Origin: Streptomyces sp. MZ04
GTDB taxonomy: Bacteria > Actinomycetota > Actinomycetes > Streptomycetales > Streptomycetaceae
Direction of reading: 5' to 3'
Assembly: GCF_004684775.1 (NCBI RefSeq)
Contig: NZ_SRIC01000054.1
Coordinates: 1-35,310, forward strand
DNA length: 35,310 bases
How positions within the stretch are numbered: position 1 is the stretch's first letter; each line of letters begins with the position of its first letter. Positions 23,078 through 30,750 of this stretch are shown one piece after another. A program made the translations under genes and the position numbers. The notes beneath the pieces were generated by a model, which saw nothing but the letters and a program-made list of their open reading frames with translations, had not been told where the DNA came from and searched no databases.

Positions 23078-24772
23078 GTGAGCGACAGCCAGCCGATGCC
23101 GTCCACGACGGGGGTCGCGAACCCCTCCAACGAGTCTTCGCCTGTCACGGGGCTGACGTCCGGAACTGGGGCTTCCGGTGGGACTTCCGGTGGGGCCTCC
23201 GGTGGGGCCTCCGGTGTGGCTTCCGGCCAGGCCCTGCCCCAGGAGGCCCTGGAGATCGTCTCCGGGTACGCCTTCGCCGGGCCCGCGCTCGATCTGGGCG
23301 CGCTCCTGTGGGACGGGCGGTGTCTTCCCGACGCGCAGATCCGCATCCCGCTGTCGATGCTCAACCGGCACGGGCTCGTCGCCGGTGCCACCGGAACCGG
23401 CAAGACCAAGACCCTCCAGCTCATCGCCGAGCAGTTGGCCGCGCAGGGCGTTCCGGTGTTCCTCGCCGACATCAAAGGCGATGTGTCCGGGATCTCGGCG
23501 CCCGGCGAAGGCGGCGGGAAGGTCGTCGAGCGGGCGGGGGAAGTGGGGCAGACGTGGGAGGCGAAGGCCTTCCCGAGCGAGTTCTACGCGCTCGGCGGGA
23601 TCGGCACCGGCATTCCGGTGCGGTCCACGATCACGAGCTTCGGGCCCGTGCTCCTGTCGAAGGTGCTGCAGCTCAACCAGACCCAGGAGCAGTCGCTCGG
23701 GCTGATCTTCCACTACGCCGACCAGAAGGGCCTCGAACTCGTCGACCTGAAGGATCTGCGGGCCGTGGTCACCTTCCTGACCTCCGACGAGGGCAAGCCG
23801 GAACTGAAGGGCATCGGCGGCCTGTCGACGGTGACGGCCGGGGTCATTCTCCGGGCGCTCACCGCCTTCGAGGCGCAGGGCATGGGGGAGTTCTTCGGGG
23901 AGCCGGAGTTCGACACGGGCGAGTTCCTGCGGGTGGCGGAGGACGGGCGCGGCGTCGTGTCGGTCCTCGAACTGCCCGCCGTGCAGGACAAGCCGCAGCT
24001 GTTCTCGACGTTCCTGATGTGGCTGCTCGCGGATCTCTACAACGACCTGCCCGAGGTGGGTGATGTCGAGAAGCCGAAGCTCGTCTTCTTCTTCGACGAG
24101 GCGCACCTGCTGTTCAGCGGGGCCTCGAAGGCGTTCCTGGAATCCATCACGCAGACGGTGCGGCTGATCCGTTCGAAGGGCGTCGGCGTCTTCTTCGTGA
24201 CGCAGACCCCGAAGGACGTACCCGGCGACGTCCTCGCCCAGCTGGGCAATCGCGTCCAGCACGCGCTGCGGGCGTTCACGCCGGACGACGAGAAGGCGCT
24301 GAAGGCGACGGTGCGGACGTTCCCGAATTCGGCGTACGACCTCGAGGAGACGCTGACTTCGATGGGGACGGGGGAGGCGGTGATCACCGTACTGAGCGAG
24401 AAGGGCGCGCCGACGCCGGTGGCGGTGACGCGGCTGCGGGCGCCGGAGTCGCTGATGGGGCCGGTGGCGCCGGAGACGCTGGAGGCGGCGGTGAAGGGGT
24501 CTTCGCTGTACGGGCGGTACGCGGAGGCGGTGGACCGGGAGTCGGCGTTCGAGCGGCTGACGGCGGAGAAGGCGGCGGAGCCCGCGGAGAAGCCTGCCGA
24601 GAAGCAGAAGCAGAAGCAGAAGCCGAAGCAGGCCAAGGAGCCGGAGTCCGGATCGATGGTGGACCAGGTGGTCGGCAGCGGGATGTTCAAGTCGCTGGCG
24701 CGCTCCCTGGGGACACAGATCGGCAGAGAGATCTCCCGCTCGGTCTTCGGCACGGCGAAACGCCGCCGCTAG
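23078..24772 (+). CDS. HerA-like ATPase, DUF853 family
   Basis: 564 aa. A Ser/Gly-rich N-terminus has four 12-bp-encoded repeats (SGGT/SGGA, DNA 23171-23218). Walker A GATGTGKT at 103-110, a QLNQTQEQSLGLIF core helix, Walker B LVFFFDEAHLLF at about 335-346, and an arginine-finger region near VFFVTQTPKDVPGDVLAQLG. This is the HerA/FtsK-superfamily DUF853 (YjgR-like) family of presumed DNA-pumping ATPases. The C-terminus carries a Lys/Gln/Glu-rich linker, a conserved VDQVVGSGMFKSLARSLGTQ segment and a basic RRR end. GTG 23078 has AGGGG about 7 nt upstream; longer starts run into the preceding antisense gene. Confidence 0.92.
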   Translation: MSDSQPMPSTTGVANPSNESSPVTGLTSGTGASGGTSGGASGGASGVASGQALPQEALEIVSGYAFAGPALDLGALLWDGRCLPDAQIRIPLSMLNRHGLVAGATGTGKTKTLQLIAEQLAAQGVPVFLADIKGDVSGISAPGEGGGKVVERAGEVGQTWEAKAFPSEFYALGGIGTGIPVRSTITSFGPVLLSKVLQLNQTQEQSLGLIFHYADQKGLELVDLKDLRAVVTFLTSDEGKPELKGIGGLSTVTAGVILRALTAFEAQGMGEFFGEPEFDTGEFLRVAEDGRGVVSVLELPAVQDKPQLFSTFLMWLLADLYNDLPEVGDVEKPKLVFFFDEAHLLFSGASKAFLESITQTVRLIRSKGVGVFFVTQTPKDVPGDVLAQLGNRVQHALRAFTPDDEKALKATVRTFPNSAYDLEETLTSMGTGEAVITVLSEKGAPTPVAVTRLRAPESLMGPVAPETLEAAVKGSSLYGRYAEAVDRESAFERLTAEKAAEPAEKPAEKQKQKQKPKQAKEPESGSMVDQVVGSGMFKSLARSLGTQIGREISRSVFGTAKRRR

Positions 24773-24790
24773 GCCCCCCGGGGGGTTCGG

Positions 24791-25375
24791 TTACTTGCCG
24801 GAGGCCTTCGCGGCGGCCTTGAGCTGCTGCTTGTGGGTGCGGACCTTCTGGAGGGACTCCGGGCCCGTGATGTCCGCGACCGAGCGGTACGCGTCCGCCT
24901 CGCCGTACGCGCCCGACGCCTCCCGCCAGCCGGTGGGACGTACGCCCAACTGCTTGCCCAGCAAAGCGAGGAAGATCTGCGCCTTCTGCTTCCCGAAGCC
25001 GGGGAGTTCGTTCAGGCGCTTGAGGAGGTCCTTGCCGCTCGCGGCGCCTTCCCACACGGCGGTGGCCTCACCGTCGTAGTGATCCACCAGGTACTGGCAC
25101 AGCTGCTGGATCCGCTTGGCCATCGACCCGGGATAGCGATGCACCGCCGGCTTGGTGGAGAGCAGCTCCGCGAACGCCTCGGGGGCGTACGCCGCGATCT
25201 CGTGCGCGTCCAGATCATCCGCGCCGAGCCGCCGCGCGATCGTGTACGGGCCCGAGAACGCCCACTCCATGGGTACCTGCTGGTCGAGCAGCATGCCGAC
25301 GAGCGCCGCCAGCGGACTGCGCCCGAGCAGCTCGTCCGCGTCCGGCTGCTGGGCCAGGTGAAGAGTCACGTCCAT
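24791..25375 (-). CDS. HhH-GPD-type base-excision repair protein
   Basis: 194 aa. An actinobacterial branch of the HhH-GPD DNA glycosylase superfamily. The early segment LAALVGMLLDQQVPMEWAFS is the family's conserved QQ helix, and the helix-hairpin-helix is LNELPGFGKQKAQIFLALLG. The usual catalytic aspartate after the hairpin is not obvious (VRPTGWREASG instead), so activity is uncertain. ATG 25375 is preferred over TTG 25399. It is convergent with the HerA-like ATPase gene, 18 bp between stops. Confidence 0.88.
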   Translation of the reverse strand: MDVTLHLAQQPDADELLGRSPLAALVGMLLDQQVPMEWAFSGPYTIARRLGADDLDAHEIAAYAPEAFAELLSTKPAVHRYPGSMAKRIQQLCQYLVDHYDGEATAVWEGAASGKDLLKRLNELPGFGKQKAQIFLALLGKQLGVRPTGWREASGAYGEADAYRSVADITGPESLQKVRTHKQQLKAAAKASGK

Positions 25376-25472
25376 GTCTCGATGATCTCCCGCGGACAAC
25401 GGCTCCGCACGCCCGCCCCCGCAGCCGGGTGCGGTGCTGGTGCCCCTCCGGCTGGCGGGTCCTAGTTACGCG

Positions 25473-25518
25473 AGTGGCCCGTCGCCGGGTGCGTGATCGA
25501 GCCCGGCGGCGGGCCACT
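25473..25518 (-). terminator. terminator after flotillin gene
   Basis: 17-bp inverted repeat with one mismatch (25473-25489 with 25502-25518) and a 12-nt loop, ending 15 bp past the flotillin stop on the minus strand. It separates that operon from the HhH-GPD gene. Confidence 0.8.
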
Positions 25519-25532
25519 GGCCGTACAGCGTG

Positions 25533-26732
25533 CTATTCGATCTCGACCGGGCCGTCGCTCTTGCCGCCGCCGTCCGCGTCCTGGTGCTGCGCGGGCGCCC
25601 CCAAGTACCGCTTGAGGTCGACGGATTCAGCCGCGTCCGAGCCCGTTCCCGCCGGCGTCCCCAGGTTGTTCCGTACCGACTCCAGGATCGTCAGGCCCTG
25701 CCCGACGAGTCCGGCCGCGATCTCGCCGAGCCCGTCCGCCCCGTTCAGTACGTTGACGTTGGCGCCGGAGAGGCCCGTCGCCGCCTCCTTCACGATCAGC
25801 GGCAGCTGGTCGATCAGCATCCGGTCCAGCGCCACACGGTCGTACGAAGCCGCCGCCTCCGCCTGGATCTTCATCCGCTCGGCCTCGGCGAGGGCGAGGA
25901 CCCTGATGCGCGCGGCGTCCGCCTCCGCGGGCTTGACCACCTCGGCGACCAGCTGCTGCTGGCGCAACTGGGCGGCGCGCTCGGCCAGTTCGGTACGCGC
26001 GTCGAGCACCTCCTGCTGGGCGTGCGCCTCCGCGAGGGGGCCCGCCTGGGCGGCCTTGGCCTGGGCGCGCTCGACCTCGGCGGAGTACTCGGCCTGTACG
26101 ATCGCGGTCTGTCGCGCGTACTCGGCCTGGTTCCGCGCCGCCTCCTGCTCGGCCTCGGACGAGGCCTGGGTGGCCTGCGCCTGGGCGATCAGGGCCTGGC
26201 GCTGGATGGCGGCCTTGTGCGGGGCGGACATCGCGTCGATGTAGCCCGTGTCGCCGTCGTCGATGGACTGGATCTGCAGCGAGTCCACATGCAGGCCGAT
26301 CTTCGCCATCTCCGACTTCGAGGTGTCCAGGACCTCGATGGCGAGCTTCTGCCGCTCCGTGACGATCTCCTCGACGGTCATGGAGCCGATGATGGAGCGG
26401 AGATGACCGGCGAAGATACGCCCGGTCAGGACGGACATCTGCCCCTGGTCGGAGAGGAAGCGCTGCCCCGCGTTGACGATGCTCTCCGTGTCGTTGCCGA
26501 CCTTGAACGCGATGACGGCGCGCACGCTCAGGGCGATGCCCTGCCGGGTCACGCAGTTCTCGACGACCTCGGCCTCGCACATCGACAGGGTGAGGAAGCG
26601 GGTCTTGCGGAAGACGGGCAGCACGAACTTGCCATGCCCTGTCACCACCCGGAACGGGGCACCCCCGAGACCTCGCCTGCCGCCCGAGATCAGCATCGCC
26701 TGGTCAGGGGCGGGAACGCGGTAACCGAACAT
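25533..26732 (-). CDS. SPFH/flotillin-like protein
   Basis: 399 aa. SPFH domain at about 20-180 (FVLPVFRKTRFLTLSMCEAE, VIAFKVGNDTESI, LHVDSLQIQSIDDGD). A long Ala/Glu/Gln-rich coiled coil follows at about 185-320 with the flotillin-type EAEQEAARNQAEYARQTA and AEVERAQAKAAQAG. The C-terminal region is hydrophobic and Gly-rich (GLGEIAAGLVGQGLTILESV), then an acidic tail. There is no N-terminal TM helix, so attachment to the membrane would be through the SPFH domain or partners. Likely a membrane-microdomain scaffold. It is 13 bp downstream of its small partner gene, with GAGGAG overlapping that gene's stop. Confidence 0.9.
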   Translation of the reverse strand: MFGYRVPAPDQAMLISGGRRGLGGAPFRVVTGHGKFVLPVFRKTRFLTLSMCEAEVVENCVTRQGIALSVRAVIAFKVGNDTESIVNAGQRFLSDQGQMSVLTGRIFAGHLRSIIGSMTVEEIVTERQKLAIEVLDTSKSEMAKIGLHVDSLQIQSIDDGDTGYIDAMSAPHKAAIQRQALIAQAQATQASSEAEQEAARNQAEYARQTAIVQAEYSAEVERAQAKAAQAGPLAEAHAQQEVLDARTELAERAAQLRQQQLVAEVVKPAEADAARIRVLALAEAERMKIQAEAAASYDRVALDRMLIDQLPLIVKEAATGLSGANVNVLNGADGLGEIAAGLVGQGLTILESVRNNLGTPAGTGSDAAESVDLKRYLGAPAQHQDADGGGKSDGPVEIE

Positions 26733-26745
26733 GGATCGACTCTCC

Positions 26746-27012
26746 TCAACTGGCGTCGCCGGCGCCGTCGCCGGTCAACGCATCCAACGGGTCCAATGGG
26801 TCAGCCCACTTGATGACATCGACCTGGCGGCTGCCCCGCGACTCGATCACGAGCACGGCGGCGCCGTGCGGCAGCGGCTCGTCGGACCAGGCGAGAAACG
26901 TCTCGGAACCCCCTCGGATCCGCACCAGGACCTCGCCGGGCCCCGCGGATCCGCGGGTGCCGATGACGAGTTCACCGGTACAGCCGATCACAGCCTCATC
27001 CGGCGCCACCAC
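26746..27012 (-). CDS. NfeD-like small protein paired with flotillin
   Basis: 88 aa, no TM helix. A single beta-barrel-like domain (ELVIGTRGSAGPGEVLVRIR, ETFLAWSDEPLPHGAAVLVI, RQVDVIKWADPLD) fits an OB-fold of the NfeD C-terminal type. NfeD domains are regular operon partners of flotillins, and the flotillin gene follows directly. GTG 27012 has a GGAGG-containing purine run about 10 nt upstream. Function inferred from context. Confidence 0.78.
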   Translation of the reverse strand: MVAPDEAVIGCTGELVIGTRGSAGPGEVLVRIRGGSETFLAWSDEPLPHGAAVLVIESRGSRQVDVIKWADPLDPLDALTGDGAGDAS

Positions 27013-27104
27013 TTCGCGGCCGCCTCCCCCGTGTCATGCAGGCTCTGTTCGCCTCCGACTTTACGCGCCCGGTGTGCCTGCGGCCCATGTGCTTGCATAC
27101 GTCG

Positions 27105-27641
27105 ATGAGTCCCGCCCGAGACCTTCGCATCCGTCCCCGTCGCGCCTCCGACCTCGATGCCTGTGCGCGGGCGCTCGCCCAGGTGCACGCGCTCGACGGC
27201 TACCCGACCGACTGGCCGGAGCGGCCCGCCGACTGGCTGGCCACGGCCGACCCCGTCGGTGCCTGGGTCGCCGAGCTCGACGGGCGGATCGCCGGGCACA
27301 TCGTGCTCTGCCCCAGCGAGCCGGACGATGTGGCGCCCGAACTGTGGGGCAAGCGCGGGAGCGGGGAGGCGGCCGCCGTGGTCAGCCGGCTCTTCGTCGC
27401 ACCGGAGGCCCGTGGGCACGGGATCGGCGCGCGGCTCCTGGAGCGGGTGGTGGCGGAGGCCGGGGAGCTGGCGCTCCACCCGGTCCTGGACGTCGTCGCA
27501 TCCGACACCTCGGCGACCGCGCTCTACGAACGTACGGGCTGGCGCTTTCTCGGCACGGGCGAGCAGCACTGGGGCCCGCGGCGGAGCGTCACGGTGCGGT
27601 GTTACGCGGCACCGGCCCCTTCCGCCGCGGGCCGCAGCTGA
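27105..27641 (+). CDS. GNAT-family N-acetyltransferase
   Basis: 178 aa. Acetyl-CoA-dependent acyltransferase fold: N-terminal IRPRRASDLDACARAL, strand GAWVAELDGRIAGHIVL, motif A VSRLFVAPEARGHGIGARLL with the R-G-x-G-x-G loop, and motif B ATALYERTGWRFLGTG. Substrate unknown. ATG 27105 gives the standard N-terminus; ATG 27087 adds six residues. The 3' end overlaps the convergent LysR gene by 40 bp. Confidence 0.9.
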   Translation: MSPARDLRIRPRRASDLDACARALAQVHALDGYPTDWPERPADWLATADPVGAWVAELDGRIAGHIVLCPSEPDDVAPELWGKRGSGEAAAVVSRLFVAPEARGHGIGARLLERVVAEAGELALHPVLDVVASDTSATALYERTGWRFLGTGEQHWGPRRSVTVRCYAAPAPSAAGRS

Positions 27642-28528
27642 GCCACCGCGTCCCGCAGCGCGCCGACAAGTCCCCGCAGGGCGGGACTGTCCGGCGCGCC
27701 GCCGCGCACCGCCGCGTAGATCGAGCGGACCGGCACCGGGTTGTGGACCGGGCGTACGGCCACGCCGGAGTGGTGGCCGTCCAGGCCGAGTTGGGGGACG
27801 AGGCTGACGCCGAGACCGGCGGCGACGAAGCCCTGCGCCGTCGCGTAGTCGCCGCTCTCCACCACGAAGTCCGGGCTGTAGCCGGCCGAGCCGCAGGCTT
27901 CGAGGATCGGGTCGAGGCAGGGGCCCGGCGATTCGCTGGCGACCCACGGCTCCTCGGCGAGGTCCGTCAGTTCGAGCAAGGGCTTGGCGGCGAGACGGTG
28001 CCCCGCGGGCAGCACCGCGTGGTACCGGTCGTCCAGAAGATGGATGAACCGCACGCCGTCCACGTCGAGTTGGCCGCCGGGCCGGACCACGAGCGCGATG
28101 TCGGCCTGCCCGCCTTGCACTTCCGGCATCGGATCGTCCGGGTCGGACAGCTTCAACTCGACCTTCACACGCGGCTGTTCACGCCGCAGCGCGGCGATCG
28201 CGGGCGCCACCAGGGCCGTGCCCGCCGTGGTGAAGTACCGCATCGAGACCCGCCCCGTCCGCCCGGCCCGCAGCTCGGCGAGCGCGGTCTCCGCCTCGGC
28301 GACGTGCTTGCCGATGGCGACGGCGTACTCGGTGAGCAGCCGCCCGGCGTCCGTGGGCCGCACCCCGCGCCCGGTCCGCTCAAGGAGGGCGATGCCCGCC
28401 TCCTTCTCGAGGGCGGCCATCTGCTGGCTGACCGCGGAGGGCGTGTACCCGAGGTTCCGTGCGGCGGCGGTGACGGAGCCACTGGTGACGACCGCCCTGA
28501 ACACCTGCATACGCCGGATATCAAGCAT
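27602..28528 (-). CDS. LysR-family transcriptional regulator
   Basis: 308 aa. N-terminal winged HTH (MQVFRAVVTSGSVTAAARNL, GYTPSAVSQQMAALEKEAGI) and an effector-binding domain of two Rossmann-like halves (about 90-295; QADIALVVRP, YHAVLPAGHRLA, FVAAGLGVSLVPQLG). ATG 28528. It is divergent from a cupin gene followed by a FAD oxidoreductase gene, the usual layout in which the regulator controls the divergent enzymes in response to their substrate. A CGTTG-N8-CAACG palindrome lies between them. Confidence 0.93.
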   Translation of the reverse strand: MLDIRRMQVFRAVVTSGSVTAAARNLGYTPSAVSQQMAALEKEAGIALLERTGRGVRPTDAGRLLTEYAVAIGKHVAEAETALAELRAGRTGRVSMRYFTTAGTALVAPAIAALRREQPRVKVELKLSDPDDPMPEVQGGQADIALVVRPGGQLDVDGVRFIHLLDDRYHAVLPAGHRLAAKPLLELTDLAEEPWVASESPGPCLDPILEACGSAGYSPDFVVESGDYATAQGFVAAGLGVSLVPQLGLDGHHSGVAVRPVHNPVPVRSIYAAVRGGAPDSPALRGLVGALRDAVAQLRPAAEGAGAA

Positions 28529-28561
28529 GCAGCACAGCTTAACTCCGGCCTGGGATCCTTG

Positions 28562-28579
28562 CGTTGTCCTACTGCAACG
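28562..28579 (+). promoter_or_regulatory. candidate LysR operator
   Basis: CGTTG (28562-28566) and CAACG (28575-28579) with 8-bp spacing in the 91-bp divergent gap; a wider TTGC-N11-GCAA reading is also possible (28559-28577). Fits the dyad type bound by LysR regulators. Confidence 0.45.
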
Positions 28580-28619
28580 GCACGTTTCACGAACGAAGAA
28601 CGAAGGAGAGGAGCCGAAG

Positions 28620-29114
28620 ATGTCCTATCCGGAACCGCGCTACCTCGGTGAAAAAGGCGAAGTCAACGCGGTGTTCAGGCCGGCCGACCAGGAGCCCGAG
28701 CTGGTCGGCCCCGGCGGCGATCGCACGCACTACCTCGCGACCCATGCCTCCACCGGCGGCGAATTCGGCCTCTACAAGGTGGACATGGGCCCCAAGTCCC
28801 CGGGCCCGAGCACTCACTTCCACAAGTCGATCTCGGAGTCCTTCTTCATCCTGTCCGGCCACGTCCAGCTCTACGACGGCGACCGCTGGATCACCGCGGG
28901 CGCGGGTGACTTCCTCTATGTGCCGGTCGGCGGACTGCACGCCTTCAAGAATGACAGCGACGACCCCGCCTCCATGATCATGCTCTTCTCGCCGGGCGCC
29001 CCGCGCGAGGAGTACTTCGAGAAGGTGGCGGAGATGGCGCAGCGGGGCGGCAAGGAGTTCGGGGATTTCCTCCTCAAGCACGACAGCTTCTTCATCGACG
29101 AAGAAGCTGGATGA
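28620..29114 (+). CDS. cupin-domain protein
   Basis: 164 aa single-cupin protein. Metal-binding set: H66, H68 (STHFHKS), E73 (SESFFILSGHVQLY) and H107 (PVGGLHAFKN), all present, so a metal-dependent enzyme or a small-molecule-binding protein is plausible. The C-terminal helix YFEKVAEMAQRGGKEF is typical for a stand-alone cupin of polyketide or aromatic pathways. ATG 28620 follows AAGGAGAGGAG. The next gene on the same strand (FAD oxidoreductase) starts 197 bp later, so co-expression is possible. Confidence 0.9.
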   Translation: MSYPEPRYLGEKGEVNAVFRPADQEPELVGPGGDRTHYLATHASTGGEFGLYKVDMGPKSPGPSTHFHKSISESFFILSGHVQLYDGDRWITAGAGDFLYVPVGGLHAFKNDSDDPASMIMLFSPGAPREEYFEKVAEMAQRGGKEFGDFLLKHDSFFIDEEAG

Positions 29115-29156
29115 GAGCTGTCTGCGACTCCGGATGAGAGCCGCCCCGACGGTGGC

Positions 29157-29184
29157 GGGCCCCGCGCGAATTGCGGGCCCCGCC
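29157..29184. repeat. duplicated palindrome between cupin and FAD genes
   Basis: GCGGGCCCCGC, itself a 5-bp inverted repeat around one base, occurs at 29157-29167 and 29174-29184. It may act as a processing or attenuation structure. The rest of the 197-bp gap has no gene. Confidence 0.5.
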
Positions 29185-29272
29185 GCCCGGCGGGATGCTG
29201 GAGAGGTCAGCTCTGCGGCTGACGGGGGGCGCCAGGACGCCGGCGCACGAGCCCGGGTGGGGCAGCGGTCCG

Positions 29273-29296
29273 CGTATCGGCGTATCGGCGTATCGG
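29273..29296 (+). repeat. three 8-bp tandem repeats before ribosome site
   Basis: CGTATCGG three times without spacer (29273, 29281, 29289), ending 1 bp before the AAGGAG ribosome-binding site of the FAD oxidoreductase gene. Confidence 0.95.
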
Positions 29297-29311
29297 CAAG
29301 GAGCGACCGTC

Positions 29312-30691
29312 ATGGACGGCACCATCCTCGACGACATGAGAAGTGCTCTGCGCGGCCCGGTCATCGCCGCGCAGGACCCCGCGTACGACGAAGCCCGCAA
29401 GATCTACAACGCGATGATCGACAGGTATCCGGCCGCCATCGTGCGCTGCTCGGACGCGGCGGACGTGATGGCCGCCGTCGACTTCATCCGCGACCGCGAG
29501 CTCGAGCTCGCCGTCCGGGGCGGCGGCCACAGCGGCGCGGGGCTCTGCGAGGTCGACGACGCCGTCACCATCGACCTGTCGCCCATGCGCTGGGCCCGCG
29601 TCGACCCCGTCGCGCGGACGGCCCGCGTGGGCGGCGGCAGCCAGCTCGGCGACCTCGACCACGCGGCCCACGCCTTCGGCCTCGCCACCCCCGCCGGAAT
29701 CATGTCGACGACCGGCGTCGGCGGCCTCACCCTCGGCGGCGGCCACGGCCACCTCACCCGCAAGTACGGCCTGACGATCGACAACCTCGTCGCCGCGGAC
29801 GTCGTGCTCGCCGACGGCAGCTTCGTCGTCGCGAGCGAGTCGCAGCACCCCGACCTGTTCTGGGCCCTGCGCGGCGGCGGCGGAAACTTCGGCATCGTCA
29901 CGTCGTTCCGCTTCCGCCTGCACCCGGTGGGCGACGTGGTCGTGGCGGTGACCTTGTGGCCGGCCGACCAGACCCGCGAGGTGCTGCGCTGGTACCGCGA
30001 CTTCCTGCCCCAGGCGCCCGAGGACCTGAACGGCTTCTTCGCCGCGCTCGCCGTGCCGCCCGCCCCGCCGTTCCCGGAGGAGATCCATGGCCAACGGATG
30101 TGCGGCGTCGTGTGGTGCTGGCTCGGCGACCCGGAGGACGCCGACGCGGCCCTCGCCGCCGTGCAGGAACCGGGCAAGCCGATCTTCCACTTCACGGCAC
30201 CGATGCCGTACCCGGCGCTGCAGAGCATGTTCGACGAGCTGATCCCCACCGGCCTGCAGTGGTACTGGCGCGGCGACTTCTTCGACCGGATCACCGACGA
30301 CGCCGTCGACGTGCACGCCAAGTACGCCGAGAACCTCCCCACCGACCTGTCGACCATGCACCTCTACCCCGTGGACGCCGCCGCCGCCCGCGTCGACCCG
30401 GAGGACACCGCGTGGTCGTACCGCGACGCGGTCTGGTCCGGAATCATCGGCGGCGTCGACCCCGACCCGGCGAACGCGGAGACGATCAGACAGTGGTGCG
30501 TCGACTACTGGGACGAGCTGCACCCGCACTCGATGGGCGGCGCCTACGTGAACTTCATCGGCGAGGGCGAGAGCCAGGACCGCGTGAAGGCCACCTACCG
30601 CGACCACTACGCCCGGCTCACGGGCATCAAGAACGCCTACGACCCGACCAACCTCTTCCACGCGAACCAGAACATCGAGCCGGACCGCTGA
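29312..30691 (+). CDS. FAD-linked oxidoreductase, berberine-bridge-enzyme-like
   Basis: 459 aa. PCMH-type FAD-binding domain (about 40-210) with RGGGHSGAGL, where H73 is the usual 8-alpha-histidyl FAD attachment, and GVGGLTLGGGHGHLTRKYGL. The position where bicovalent members carry a cysteine reads GIMSTTGVGG, so flavin is probably attached only through histidine. A substrate-binding domain follows, and the C-terminal BBE motif is NAYDPTNLFHANQNI. These are O2-dependent oxidases of sugars, alkaloids or polyketides. ATG 29312 has AAGGAG 8 nt upstream. It ends at a strong shared terminator. Confidence 0.93.
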   Translation: MDGTILDDMRSALRGPVIAAQDPAYDEARKIYNAMIDRYPAAIVRCSDAADVMAAVDFIRDRELELAVRGGGHSGAGLCEVDDAVTIDLSPMRWARVDPVARTARVGGGSQLGDLDHAAHAFGLATPAGIMSTTGVGGLTLGGGHGHLTRKYGLTIDNLVAADVVLADGSFVVASESQHPDLFWALRGGGGNFGIVTSFRFRLHPVGDVVVAVTLWPADQTREVLRWYRDFLPQAPEDLNGFFAALAVPPAPPFPEEIHGQRMCGVVWCWLGDPEDADAALAAVQEPGKPIFHFTAPMPYPALQSMFDELIPTGLQWYWRGDFFDRITDDAVDVHAKYAENLPTDLSTMHLYPVDAAAARVDPEDTAWSYRDAVWSGIIGGVDPDPANAETIRQWCVDYWDELHPHSMGGAYVNFIGEGESQDRVKATYRDHYARLTGIKNAYDPTNLFHANQNIEPDR

Positions 30692-30710
30692 CCTGGGCGC
30701 GAAGAACGTA

Positions 30711-30742
30711 GAAGGGCCCCACCGCGAACGGTGGGGCCCTTC
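30711..30742. terminator. bidirectional terminator
   Basis: Perfect 14-bp stem (30711-30724 with 30729-30742) and a CGAA loop, between the convergent FAD oxidoreductase and the 479-residue gene. It shares the GAAGGGCCCC arm with the tRNA-Ser(CGA) terminator at 19341-19373. Confidence 0.92.
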
Positions 30743-30750
30743 GAACGCGT

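Noticed and set aside
24774..24785. CCCCCCGGGGGG after the HerA-like ATPase gene as a terminator
   Set aside because: A perfect palindrome with no loop cannot form a simple hairpin without losing several pairs; too weak to list.
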